Positions 9,295 to 19,577 of a stretch of 64,000 nucleotides of DNA are shown piece after piece. The number at the start of each line of letters is the position of its first letter. Position 1 is the stretch's first letter. Source of the stretch: Sva-07 sp963717385 (GTDB lineage Bacteria; Actinomycetota; Acidimicrobiia; Acidimicrobiales; Ilumatobacteraceae). A model generated the notes under the pieces. It worked only from the letters and a program-made list of their open reading frames with translations. It was not told where the DNA came from and did no database searches. Both the position numbers and the translations under genes were made by a program. The stretch is taken from the NCBI GenBank assembly GCA_963717385.1, contig CAVQWE010000003.1, forward strand, positions 310,001-374,000, in the 5' to 3' direction.

Positions 9295-9295
<1 letters not shown>
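8542..9295 (-). CDS. cysQ: 3'(2'),5'-bisphosphate nucleotidase / inositol monophosphatase family (CysQ-like), one frameshift
   Basis: About 251 residues. The family is a Mg2+-dependent phosphatase that hydrolyses PAP or inositol phosphates. Signature motifs are LSEEG (metal-binding Glu), WIVDPLDGTREF (DPLDGT) and YQWDSAAP (WDxAAP). The N-terminal part (MPPTETDGQLATRL) and the rest are in different frames. Removing one T from a TTT at about 9137-9139 joins them as AQRFLLTSFATH. The start overlaps the ettA stop (TGATG), giving translational coupling. CysQ is favoured over SuhB by the TREF ending of the motif; the substrate is not proven. Confidence 0.82.
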
Positions 9296-10968
<1,673 letters not shown>

Positions 10969-10990
10969 GGTGGCCCCGAGGCTACCGGTG

Positions 10991-11031
10991 GCTCGATCAC
11001 GCCTGGGGTCTGACCCCTGGCGTGATCGAGC
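10991..11031. repeat. Palindromic repeat, family A copy 2
   Basis: Arms GCTCGATCACGCC (10991-11003) and complement (11019-11031), enclosing TGGGGTCTGACCCCT. The inner part also pairs except for one T-T. It lies between the flavin reductase stop (11035) and the ettA start, both on the minus strand, so it could end the flavin reductase transcript. Confidence 0.75.
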
Positions 11032-11034
11032 GGG

Positions 11035-11532
11035 TCAGTGGCGTTTGACCCCGCCGTACTTCATGCGGGTGTCGCTCATCGCAGCGGATCGTGCCTCGTC
11101 GTCGCGAATCGCACCGTCGACCATCTCGCCGACGAACAAGGTGTGCGTGCCGAGGTCGAGCGTGTGGCGCACCTCGCAGTCCATCCAGGCGATCGCATCG
11201 GCGAACACGGGCGCCCCGGTGGTCGCAGCGCTGACCGCCCAGCCGTTCAAGGTCTCGCCGTCGTCGACCGCCGGCTTCGAGAACTTGACGAACGGACGGG
11301 TGTTCTCGCTGTCCCACAGGTTGACGGTGAAGGCGCCGCTCGCCGAGACCAACCGATGGGTGACCGCCGAGTTGTCGACTCCGATGCCGATCAGCACTGG
11401 CTCCATCGACAGCTGGGTGATCCAACTCGTGGTCATCGCGTTGCGTTCGCCGGCATGCGCCGAACCGACCAGCGCCAGTGCATTCGGAATCTTCCAGGTG
11501 ATCCTGTTGGTCAGTTCGTCGTCGAGAGCCAT
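11035..11532 (-). CDS. Flavin reductase-like (FMN-binding split barrel) protein
   Basis: 165 residues, usual size for the HpaC/flavin reductase-like domain. Such proteins bind FMN and reduce free flavin with NAD(P)H, or act as small flavoenzymes. The pattern GERNAMTTSWITQLSMEPVLIGIGV near residues 28-52 is the flavin-binding strand-loop. HTLFVGEMVDG and the ending RMKYGG are also typical of the family. No partner monooxygenase is adjacent, so the client is unknown. It diverges from the nucleotidyltransferase gene with a short gap of 27 bases. Confidence 0.85.
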   Translation of the reverse strand: MALDDELTNRITWKIPNALALVGSAHAGERNAMTTSWITQLSMEPVLIGIGVDNSAVTHRLVSASGAFTVNLWDSENTRPFVKFSKPAVDDGETLNGWAVSAATTGAPVFADAIAWMDCEVRHTLDLGTHTLFVGEMVDGAIRDDEARSAAMSDTRMKYGGVKRH

Positions 11533-11559
11533 GCATCCAATGTAGGAGCGACCGCTACC

Positions 11560-12351
11560 GTGCGTCCCGTGGAACCCGTCGAGCTTCCCGCGCCAGTCGC
11601 GTCAGCGGCGCTCGAGTGGCTGCGCGTGCACGACGAGGTCGCGCCGGGTGCGATCGAGGGTCTGTATCTCGTCGGCTCGGTGGCCCTCGACGACTGGACG
11701 CCGCACAGTGACATCGACGTGATCGCTGTGGTGGCCGATCCGTCCGAGCCCGACCTGTTCGATGAACTCGCAGCAGCGCACGCTGCGCTCGACTCCGACA
11801 TCCCGATCGACGGGCCATACGTCGCCTGGGGGGACCTGGTTGTGCCCCCGATGGCGCTGCATCGACCGTGGGTACTCGACGGTGAGTATCACGTCGATGG
11901 CGAATCGTTCGAGATCAACCCGGTCACCTGGTACACGCTCGCTGCTCGGGGGATCACCATGCGCGGCGAGCGAGCGGATCGGATCGGCGTGTTCATCGAC
12001 GACGCCGAACGTCGGTTGTTCGTTCGCGAGAACCTCCAGACCTACTGGCGCGGTGTGGGAGAGCGCCTCGCAGCTGGGCTCGAGGCGAGCGACGAGACCG
12101 AGTACGGCAGCGAAGTGCTCGAATGGGTGGCGCTCGGGGTGGCCCGAATGCTCTACACCTGGGAAACCGGCGACGTGGCCTCGAAGTCGGCCGCCGGCCG
12201 TTGGGCCGCCGAGCGGGCGCCCGACTTCGCCGACATGCTGCTCGCCGCCGTCGGCGTTCGGGCCGAGCCGGGCGTGGCGAGCAGGTCCCAACTGCTGGAC
12301 GCAGCAACCTTCACCGAGGTGGTCGTCGACAGCGTGTCCAGCGAAGTCTGA
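11560..12351 (+). CDS. AadA-like nucleotidyltransferase (ANT superfamily, substrate unknown)
   Basis: 263 residues from GTG 11560, chosen because AGGAG (11544-11548) sits 11 bases upstream; GTG 11569 is the alternative. The N-terminal domain has GSVALDDW...SDIDVIAVV, the GS-x-DxD active-site pattern of pol-beta-type nucleotidyltransferases. The C-terminal part (EVLEWVALGVARMLYTWETGDVASKSAAGRW) matches the helical domain of AadA-type streptomycin adenylyltransferases. Most chromosomal relatives have no proven resistance role, so I do not call a substrate. It converges on the nitronate monooxygenase gene across palindrome A3. Confidence 0.8.
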   Translation: MRPVEPVELPAPVASAALEWLRVHDEVAPGAIEGLYLVGSVALDDWTPHSDIDVIAVVADPSEPDLFDELAAAHAALDSDIPIDGPYVAWGDLVVPPMALHRPWVLDGEYHVDGESFEINPVTWYTLAARGITMRGERADRIGVFIDDAERRLFVRENLQTYWRGVGERLAAGLEASDETEYGSEVLEWVALGVARMLYTWETGDVASKSAAGRWAAERAPDFADMLLAAVGVRAEPGVASRSQLLDAATFTEVVVDSVSSEV

Positions 12352-12352
12352 G

Positions 12353-12379
12353 CACGCCAGGGGTCTGGGCCCTGGCGTG
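12353..12379. repeat. Palindromic repeat, family A copy 3
   Basis: Arms CACGCCAGGG (12353-12362) and complement (12370-12379) around GTCTGGG. It occupies the whole gap between two convergent genes, as copy 1 does. It is shorter and less perfect than the other two copies. Confidence 0.65.
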
Positions 12380-12383
12380 ATCG

Positions 12384-13325
12384 TCAGCCGGCGAGGCGGG
12401 CAACCGTGGCGGCGAACTCGGCGATCGTGTCCTCGATGATCTTCGCAACCGACTCGACCGACTCGATGCGGCCTGCGACCTGCCCAGACAGCGCGATCGC
12501 AGCGTTCATGTCGCCACCGAAGTAGAGGTCGATTGCGTTGCCGAAGTCACCGAACACGTTGTGCTCGGCATTCACCAGCGCCTCGGTGCGGTCGGTACGC
12601 AGCGCCCGGAGCGCAGGGGAGTGGCGCTGGTTGAGGAACAGCGTGTCGGTCTCGGCGGCATCGATGATCGCCTGCTTCCAGTTGTGATGCACCGGCGACT
12701 CCGCAGCCGACACCATTCGGGTGCCCATCTGCACGCCCTCGGCGCCGAGCGCGAACGCGGCAGCCATCGTGGCGCCGTCGGTGATGCCACCGGCGGCGAT
12801 GATCGGTACGTCGACCTTCGAACGTACGAGCGGCAGCAGCACCATCGTCGACACCGGGGTGGGACTCTTGAATCCGCCACCCTCGCCACCTTCCACCACG
12901 AGCCCGTCCACGCCGGCGTCGACGGCTTTGAGCGCCGCGGCGAGGGTCGGAACGACGTGGTACACGGTGAGCCCAGCCTCCTTCAGGACGCCGGTGTACT
13001 TGGTGGGCGAGCCAGCGGAGGTGGTCACGAACTTCACGCCCTGCTCGATCACGAACTCGGCGATCGCCGGGTCGCGGACGAATGCCTGAGCGATGTTGAC
13101 GCCGAAGGGCCGGTCGGTCAGGTCACGCATCTTGCGGATCTCGTCCTTGACCGCATCGAGTTCGCCCGACGAGGTCTCGATGATTCCGCAGGCGCCCGCC
13201 TGCGACACGGCCGAGGCGAGCTGGGAACGGGCGATCCATCCCATCGGCGCCTGGACGATCGGGATGTCGACGCCGAGGTGGCGGCTCACGCGGTTGTCGA
13301 AGGCGGCAGGCAGGGGAGTCGTCAT
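12384..13325 (-). CDS. Nitronate monooxygenase (2-nitropropane dioxygenase family)
   Basis: 313-residue TIM-barrel FMN enzyme. The family oxidises alkyl nitronates, detoxifying propionate-3-nitronate. Typical segments are PIVQAPMGWIA near residue 22, PFGVNIAQAF, EGGEGGGFK, PIIAAGGITDG and GAEGVQMGTRMV (phosphate-binding). The usual catalytic-His region of class I enzymes is not clear here, so the true reaction may be that of an enoyl reductase-like or other NPD member. ATG 13325 is chosen because the frame upstream has no homologous residues. It is downstream of the PhyH gene by 62 bases and may be read with it. Confidence 0.85.
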   Translation of the reverse strand: MTTPLPAAFDNRVSRHLGVDIPIVQAPMGWIARSQLASAVSQAGACGIIETSSGELDAVKDEIRKMRDLTDRPFGVNIAQAFVRDPAIAEFVIEQGVKFVTTSAGSPTKYTGVLKEAGLTVYHVVPTLAAALKAVDAGVDGLVVEGGEGGGFKSPTPVSTMVLLPLVRSKVDVPIIAAGGITDGATMAAAFALGAEGVQMGTRMVSAAESPVHHNWKQAIIDAAETDTLFLNQRHSPALRALRTDRTEALVNAEHNVFGDFGNAIDLYFGGDMNAAIALSGQVAGRIESVESVAKIIEDTIAEFAATVARLAG

Positions 13326-13387
13326 CACGACATCTTGGCGATCGGCCGCGGTCGAAACGGCATCGAGCCCGCCAACGGTTGCTTCGG

Positions 13388-14200
13388 TCAGGCGATGACG
13401 AGCGGGAATCGTGGGTCGCCGTCGAGTGTGCCGCCCGCAACCAGACCCTTGGGCTCGTACGGCGGCGAGGTCTCCCATGGACGGACGCCGAACCGGGCGT
13501 CGTCGCCGAGCCAACGCAGGCTCACTGCACGTCGACGTGTCGCGAGAAGATTCCCCGGCGCGCTGTGCAACGTCCGGTAGTGGAACGCCAGCACATCGCC
13601 CGGCTCGATGTCCCACGAGAGCACCTCGTGATCGCCGATCAACTCGTCGTTGTCGGGCAGCAGTTCGAAACGTTCGTCGGCGACCCCGTAGGGCGATTGG
13701 TCGATGAACTTGCGTGGGACGAAACGACGACCCCACAGATGGGAGCCGGCAACGAACTGCAGCCCCGACAGGGCCGGAACCGCGTCGAGTGCAATCCACA
13801 TGCTCACGTTCTGCATGCCGTCGATGCCGTAGTACGGATCGTCGTGATGCCACGGCGTGGGCTCGGTCGCTCCGGGCTCCTTCACCAGCACGTGTTCGTG
13901 GAAGAACCGCACCGTTTCCGACCTCATGAGTTCGCCGGCGATCGGTGCGAGGCCGCTGTCGAACGCGACCCTGCGGTAGGCCTCGACCTCGGGCCAGGTG
14001 ACGTAGTCGCTCCAGAACCCCACGGCCTGGTTCGGGTCGGTGTACCAATGCGACCAGGCGCTCGGATGTGTCCGGTTGTACTCGACGCCTTCAGCCAGCA
14101 GATCGAGCCAGGCCGGAGCGACCGCTCCTCGAAGCATCACGACACCGTCGCGTCGGAACGCCTCGATGGTCGCAGCGTCGGCGTGTTGTGTCGTCGGCAC
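13388..14200 (-). CDS. Phytanoyl-CoA dioxygenase (PhyH) family Fe(II)/2-oxoglutarate oxygenase
   Basis: 270 residues. PhyH-like enzymes hydroxylate small molecules using Fe(II), 2-oxoglutarate and O2. The facial triad is visible as WHHDDPYYG (H-x-D) and, near the C-terminus, FHYRTLHSAPGN, with an Arg (RRRAVSLRW) to hold 2-oxoglutarate. GTG 14200 lies five bases after the stop of the GH65 gene, so the two form a tight transcription unit. The frame extends further upstream only as shadow of GH65. The substrate is unknown; the GH65 linkage hints at a sugar-related or secondary metabolite, which is speculation. Confidence 0.87.
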   Translation of the reverse strand: MPTTQHADAATIEAFRRDGVVMLRGAVAPAWLDLLAEGVEYNRTHPSAWSHWYTDPNQAVGFWSDYVTWPEVEAYRRVAFDSGLAPIAGELMRSETVRFFHEHVLVKEPGATEPTPWHHDDPYYGIDGMQNVSMWIALDAVPALSGLQFVAGSHLWGRRFVPRKFIDQSPYGVADERFELLPDNDELIGDHEVLSWDIEPGDVLAFHYRTLHSAPGNLLATRRRAVSLRWLGDDARFGVRPWETSPPYEPKGLVAGGTLDGDPRFPLVIA

Positions 14201-14204
14201 CAGG

Positions 14205-16595
14205 TCAGCCTTCCAGTTGGTCGCCGGGGCCGAGCAGTCGCACGCCGTGCTCGCCGCCCAGGTCGACCTGGACTGCTTCGGTGTTGCTGACATCGGCGCG
14301 CACGGTGACGGCCGTGGGCGTTGCTCGCACATCGAGTCGCTGGCCGCGCACGATCGCTGTGTAGTCGAGCGAGCTCCATGCTGGCGGCAACGCTGGAGCA
14401 ATGCGCGCAACACCATCAGCGAACGAGAACCCGCCGAAGCCGAACACGGCGGTCTGGTAGGCGCCGGCGTTGGCGGCGGTGTGCATCCCGCCGATGAAGG
14501 TTCCACCCACCACCGAGTGCGCGCTGGTGCGCAGATCGAGTGCAGCGGTGTCCATGAAGTACTCGTAGGCCTGGTCGAGGTAGTGCGGACCGAACCGACT
14601 GAGTCGGGTCGCGACGGTGGCATGTACCGAATGGCTCAGCGACGATCCGTGCGAGCATCGCGGTTCGAAGTAGTCGTAGTTGGCGTGTTGCACATCGAGG
14701 TCGAAGGATGGGTCGACGGCGAACATCTGGACGATGTCGGGCTGCTTCGACACCTGCGTGTGCACCGCAACCCCGTTCGGCCAGCCCCAGTACTCACTCG
14801 GGTCGAGCAGCCGCCCGCGCAGGTCGTCGGGCCGACAGTCCTCGAGTTCGAAGAACCCGTCGAACGGGGCGATCAGCCCGGTCTCGGCGTCCGGGCCGGG
14901 TTCGGTCAGCAGCGACTCGAGATTGGCCCACGCAGCGATCTCGCCAGCACTGATGCCGATCTCGCGGCGCAGTTCGGCCAGTCGACCCGGACGATCTCGG
15001 GAGAGCAACTCGTTCACCGCACCAGCGTGTCGTAGCGCAAGCCGAGCGAGCCGGACGGTGTACGCGTTGTTGTCGACGTTCTCGTGCCACTCGTCCGGGC
15101 CGAGCAGGCGGATCAGTTCGTAACGCTCACGAACCTCGTCCCATCGTGCCCGAGAACGCAGGAACCGGGCGACCTCGAAGAGGATCTCGGCGCCATGCTC
15201 GACGAGGAAGTCGAGGTCGCCGGTTGCCTCCCAGTAGCTCCACACCGCATGGGCGATGTCGGGGCTGATGTGGATCTGCCACACGTTGAAGTGGTTGCGG
15301 ATCGGCCGCCCCGTCAGGACGTCGACGAAGAAGAAGTCGGGGCACAACTCGTCGCCGGTGTCGCCGCTGACCCACGCATAGAACGCACCCTCGTAGCCGA
15401 GCCGACGCGCCTTGCGGCGGGCGCCGTCGAGTGTCCGCCAGCGATAGACGAGAAGGCGCCGGGCGATGTCGGGAGCGACGAACAGCACCGCGGGCAGGTT
15501 GAACATCTCCTGGTCCCAGAACGCTGCACCCTGATACGCCTGACACGAGAGGCCCCTGGCGCCGACGGGGAGTCGGTCGCTGTGCGCGGGCAGTGCGATG
15601 CGGTTGTGGTAGATCGAGAAGCGCAGCGCCGCTTGTGCGGCGAGGTCGCCCCCGATGCGCACGTCGGCGCTCGACCAGAACGAGGCCCATCGAGCCGCAG
15701 AGGCGCCGAGCGCTGCCCGGTAGCCGTCTGCGCTCACGTCGCGGGCGGCATCGACAGCCACGACGAGTGGATCTGCGTCGACATCGTCGTCGTTCGTGCT
15801 CGCCACTGCCATCGTCGAGTGGATGATCACGGTGGCTCCTGCATCGACGTGGCCCGACCAACGCCGAGCGGCGATTCCTCGCTCGCCTCGTGAGGGAGCG
15901 GTCGGTCCGGGTGCCGTCGGGAGTCCGTCGACATCGACGATCGAGGCGACGGCGATCTCGACACCTCGCTCACCGGTGACGCACCGGCTGGTCGCGACGT
16001 CGTGTTCGATGGCGGTCGAGACCGACGCGAAGTGGTCGCCGTTCAGACTCCACACGGCAACGTCGATCCCGGCGCTCACGCTGACCTCGCAGGCCTGGTC
16101 GGGAATCACCACGACCTGCTGTGCCACCACGTGCAGCTCGGCCAAGCTCGCGAATCGGCGCATCGACACGAGCGCCGTTCGACCCGAGTCGGTGCGGCCG
16201 AACCAAGCGTGGGTGACCTCGCCGGTCTCCATGTTCAACTCGACGTGTGCGTCTCGATCTGGAGCGAAGTCGAGCGTTGCGCCGTCGAGTTCGATCTCGA
16301 CGAAGAGCCCGTTGGGAACCGTGCAGAGTTCGCGCCAGACGCCGTCGGCCATGTCGTAGGTGTCGGTGAGCACGCAGCCGGCGAAGTCGGTCGCCCGCTG
16401 CTCGGGCCGGGTGCCGCGGTAGCCGAGATAGCCGTTGCCGACCAGAAAGCATGAACCGGTCTCGACGCCCCGATCGGGTGTCGGAGCGGTGTCGACCACC
16501 TCCCAGCCAGAGGCCGTGTGCGCGTGGTCGCTCAACGAAACGGTCGATGAAGACACCGGAGCAGTGTCGCGGAACCGGGCTGCAACCGCTTTCAT
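14205..16595 (-). CDS. Glycoside hydrolase family 65 protein (disaccharide phosphorylase-like)
   Basis: 796 residues from ATG 16595, preceded by AGGGAG; a GTG at 16622 would add nine. GH65 includes inverting phosphorylases for maltose, trehalose and kojibiose. Present are GNGYLGYRG at the N-terminus, FWDQEMFNLP, the catalytic acid Glu502 in GPDEWHEN, KQPDIVQMF, and SHGSSLS, which lies where phosphorylases bind phosphate. A final beta-sandwich domain follows. No signal peptide is seen, so it is cytosolic. No phosphoglucomutase, kinase or sugar transporter is adjacent; instead a PhyH gene follows at once. The disaccharide specificity cannot be assigned. Confidence 0.88.
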   Translation of the reverse strand: MKAVAARFRDTAPVSSSTVSLSDHAHTASGWEVVDTAPTPDRGVETGSCFLVGNGYLGYRGTRPEQRATDFAGCVLTDTYDMADGVWRELCTVPNGLFVEIELDGATLDFAPDRDAHVELNMETGEVTHAWFGRTDSGRTALVSMRRFASLAELHVVAQQVVVIPDQACEVSVSAGIDVAVWSLNGDHFASVSTAIEHDVATSRCVTGERGVEIAVASIVDVDGLPTAPGPTAPSRGERGIAARRWSGHVDAGATVIIHSTMAVASTNDDDVDADPLVVAVDAARDVSADGYRAALGASAARWASFWSSADVRIGGDLAAQAALRFSIYHNRIALPAHSDRLPVGARGLSCQAYQGAAFWDQEMFNLPAVLFVAPDIARRLLVYRWRTLDGARRKARRLGYEGAFYAWVSGDTGDELCPDFFFVDVLTGRPIRNHFNVWQIHISPDIAHAVWSYWEATGDLDFLVEHGAEILFEVARFLRSRARWDEVRERYELIRLLGPDEWHENVDNNAYTVRLARLALRHAGAVNELLSRDRPGRLAELRREIGISAGEIAAWANLESLLTEPGPDAETGLIAPFDGFFELEDCRPDDLRGRLLDPSEYWGWPNGVAVHTQVSKQPDIVQMFAVDPSFDLDVQHANYDYFEPRCSHGSSLSHSVHATVATRLSRFGPHYLDQAYEYFMDTAALDLRTSAHSVVGGTFIGGMHTAANAGAYQTAVFGFGGFSFADGVARIAPALPPAWSSLDYTAIVRGQRLDVRATPTAVTVRADVSNTEAVQVDLGGEHGVRLLGPGDQLEG

Positions 16596-16674
16596 CGACT
16601 CCCTGAGTCCACCCCAGGGCACATGGATCTGCTCACGTGGGCGAGTGGTTCGAGCACTGGGCTACCGTTCGCGT

Positions 16675-17559
16675 ATGTCAGCGCTTCCGTGTGCCCCCTT
16701 CGGTTCCACCGGTCACCAGTCGACTCGGGTGATCTTCGGGGCGGCGGCGCTCGGAGCGATGAGCCAGGAGCGTGCCGACGTCACGTTGGAACGAATCCAG
16801 CAGTGGGGTGTCAATCACATCGACACCGCCGCCGGCTACGGCGCATCCGAAGAACGCTTGCGTCCCTGGCTCGCAGCGCATCGCAGCGAGGTGTTCCTCG
16901 CCACCAAGACCGGCGAGCGACATGGCGATGCGGCCCGGGCCGAACTCGAACGGTCACTGGAGCGCATGGCCGTCGACCATGTCGATCTGATCCAGCTCCA
17001 CAACTTGGTCGAGGACGACGAGTTCGACACCGTCTTCGCTCCAGGTGGTGCGGTCGAGGCACTCGTCGCAGCGCGAGACGAAGGGCTCGTTTCACACATT
17101 GGTGTGACCGGTCATGGCCTACGAATCGCGGGGATGCACCTGCGCAGTCTCGAGCGGTTCGACTTCGCATCGGTGTTGCTCCCGGTGAACTTCATCCTGC
17201 TCGACAACCCCGCCTACCGAGCCGACGTCGAGGAGCTGCTCAGCGTGTGCGCCGAGCGTCGAGTTGCCGTGCAGACGATCAAGTCGATCGCTCGGGGCCG
17301 CTGGAGTGACGGGTCGACCGCTCACTTCAGTTGGTACGACCCGCTGACCGATCCAGCAGCGATCGGTCGCGCCGTTCGGTTCGTGCTCGCCCATCAGCAG
17401 ATGTTCCTCAACAGCACGAGTGATGCCCGGCTCCTTGCGCCGATCATCGGCGCTGCGAGCGGCGATCTGTCCGCGCCGACTCACGGCGAGATGCGCGCCG
17501 ACGTGGTCGCCGAAGGCATCACCCCGCTGTTCGACGGCGAGGTCCTCGAACGAATCTGA
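16675..17559 (+). CDS. Aldo/keto reductase family oxidoreductase
   Basis: 294 residues from ATG 16675. The AKR barrel is shown by GAAALGAMSQE, HIDTAAGYGASEERL (catalytic Asp and Tyr), EVFLATKTGER (catalytic Lys) and VDHVDLIQLHNL (His), in the usual order. Members reduce carbonyls with NADPH. The C-terminal part diverges: instead of a cofactor-binding GxRN motif it has NSTSDARLLAPIIGAA, seen in a large uncharacterised bacterial AKR branch. It is divergent from the GH65 gene and convergent with the FtsH-like gene. The physiological substrate is unknown. Confidence 0.85.
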   Translation: MSALPCAPFGSTGHQSTRVIFGAAALGAMSQERADVTLERIQQWGVNHIDTAAGYGASEERLRPWLAAHRSEVFLATKTGERHGDAARAELERSLERMAVDHVDLIQLHNLVEDDEFDTVFAPGGAVEALVAARDEGLVSHIGVTGHGLRIAGMHLRSLERFDFASVLLPVNFILLDNPAYRADVEELLSVCAERRVAVQTIKSIARGRWSDGSTAHFSWYDPLTDPAAIGRAVRFVLAHQQMFLNSTSDARLLAPIIGAASGDLSAPTHGEMRADVVAEGITPLFDGEVLERI

Positions 17560-17593
17560 CGGCCATCACGGCCGTACTCGATGGATTCTGACC

Positions 17594-19379
17594 TCAGGCG
17601 GTGGGAAGCGGAGCGATACGGACGGGGCCGCGGCGCTCGCTGACGTCCGCGTACTCGGCGACGATCGCCTTGATCTGCTCGCCCTCCAGTTCGTCGCTCT
17701 CGCACAGACCGTCGGCGATCCGCAGCAGTGCCTCTCGGTACTTCGACGTCATCAGCGCGGCGCGGTCGGCGCCCTCGACCATGAACGCCTCGGCGGCCTG
17801 GCGGCTCGGCTCGTCCGACAGCACCTTGGCGACGAGATTGCCGGCCGTGGGCATACCGGCTGCGTCGAGGCTCAACAGGCCGTGGCCGTTGCCGAGCTGG
17901 CCGACGAGCTGTGACGCCAGATTGGTGGCAACCGCAAGGTCCGACGAGATGCCGCTCGACGCTTCGCCGTACTCCTGCAGTTCCGCAGCGCGGCCGGCGA
18001 GGGCGACACAAATCAGGTCGCGTGCGTCGCTCGGGGTCTTCAGGAACCGTTCCTCGACGTCGCCGTGGGCGACCAGACCGAGCGCAGCCGAGCGGCGCAG
18101 GATCGAGGCCATCTTGACGTCGCGCCGGGTGAGTACGGCGGTGAGGGCGTGACCCGCCTCGTGGATGGCGATTCGTCGACGCTCGTCGGGGTGATAGCCC
18201 ATCTCGTGTGCGACGCCGACTTCGGTGACCAGTTGCGCCTGCAGCACGTCGGTGACCGTCATCGACGTGCGACTCGAGCGCAGGGCGATGATCAGCGCCT
18301 CGTCGAGCAGCTTCTCGATCTTGACCGGTGTGTAACCGGCAGACAGGTCTGCAATGAGCGCAGCGGTCACGGGCTCTTCGTGGTTCTTCTTGTCCAGGTA
18401 GTACTCGGCGATCGCAAGACGGTCCGCCCGTGGCGGCAGGTTGAAGCCGATGACACGATCGAAGCGCCCGGGGCGCAGCAACGCCGGGTCGAGGTCTGCG
18501 GCACGGTTGGTGGCGGCCACGATCAAGATGTTCGCCTCGGTGCGCTTCGGACGCGGGCGGCGACGTCTCGGCGGGCAGGAAACCGTTGAACCAGTCGATC
18601 CACCAGGTCTTGAACTTCTGCCGGCCGGTCGGTAGGTCGAAGCTCTGCATCTGCACGAGCAGCTCGTTGACCACTCCGACGATGCCCTCACGCTGCGAGC
18701 CGGTGTTCATTCCGCTGCGGGCGCCGCCGATGGCATCGAACTCTTCGATGTACCCGATCGCTCCGCCTTCGTCACGGGCGGCCTTGCGCAGCGCCTTGAA
18801 GAACGAACGGATCTTCTTGTTGGTCTGGCCGTAGTACATCGACTGGAACTCGCTGGCCGACACGAACAGGAACGGCACGCCAGCCTCGGCGGCCATTGCC
18901 TTGGCCAGGTAGGTCTTGCCGGTACCGGGAGGCCCCTCGAACAGCACGCCCTTGCGGGCATTGCCGCCCATCTCGCGCTGGAAGGTCTCCGACGCCAGGA
19001 ACAGGTTCATCGAGTCGATCGCTTCGCGCTTGGTCTGATCGGCGCCGACCACGTCGTCGAGACGCACGTTCGAGTCGGATGCACGCAGCAGTGTGTGCGG
19101 CGACTTCCCGGCGGTCAGGAACGGGATGAAGATCACCGTGCCGAGGATCAGGATCAGGCCGAGCGCGATGATGATCTCGGGGTTGCCCATCAGCCAGCCG
19201 GGAATGCCGAAACGGATCTGGTTGTCGTTGACCAGACGCCACACGAGGTAGCCGAGCACGACGCCGAGGATGAGAAGCCACTTCCGCAGCCGCTTCTGGC
19301 GGGTGCGCTCTCGGTTGGCGTTGGCGTCGATGTCGTTGCCCGACAGCATTTTGCCGGTGCTCAGTCGTGCCATTTCCAT
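17594..19379 (-). CDS. FtsH-like AAA+ zinc metalloprotease, one frameshift
   Basis: About 595 residues from ATG 19379, behind AAAGGGG. The layout is FtsH-like: two membrane segments (about 33-50 and 69-90), an AAA domain with Walker A GPPGTGKT (149-156), a second region of homology ending LLRPGRFDR, then the M41 peptidase motif HEAGH near residue 406. Oddities are Walker B as GYIEEFDAIG (Asp replaced by Glu), a pore loop YYG, and a roughly 35-residue Trp-rich insert before AATNRA. A one-base shift near 18560-18580 separates the two halves; it is probably sequence error. It may be a specialised paralogue rather than housekeeping FtsH. Confidence 0.8.
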
Positions 19380-19577
19380 GGGGATCCCCTTTGTCGCGGT
19401 CTGTCGATGGGTCACATCGCGGGTCTGGCCCGGGGTGCAACAACTGGTCACCGAACGTAGCGCTGCAACACCCTGCGTGGTCAAGGTGTGGGCGTCAAGG
19501 GTTGGTCAAGATTGTGTGGGGATCAGTTTGTGCAAGTCGCACCATTGGCCGGCCTCGGGTCGCGCCCGACCGGTACC

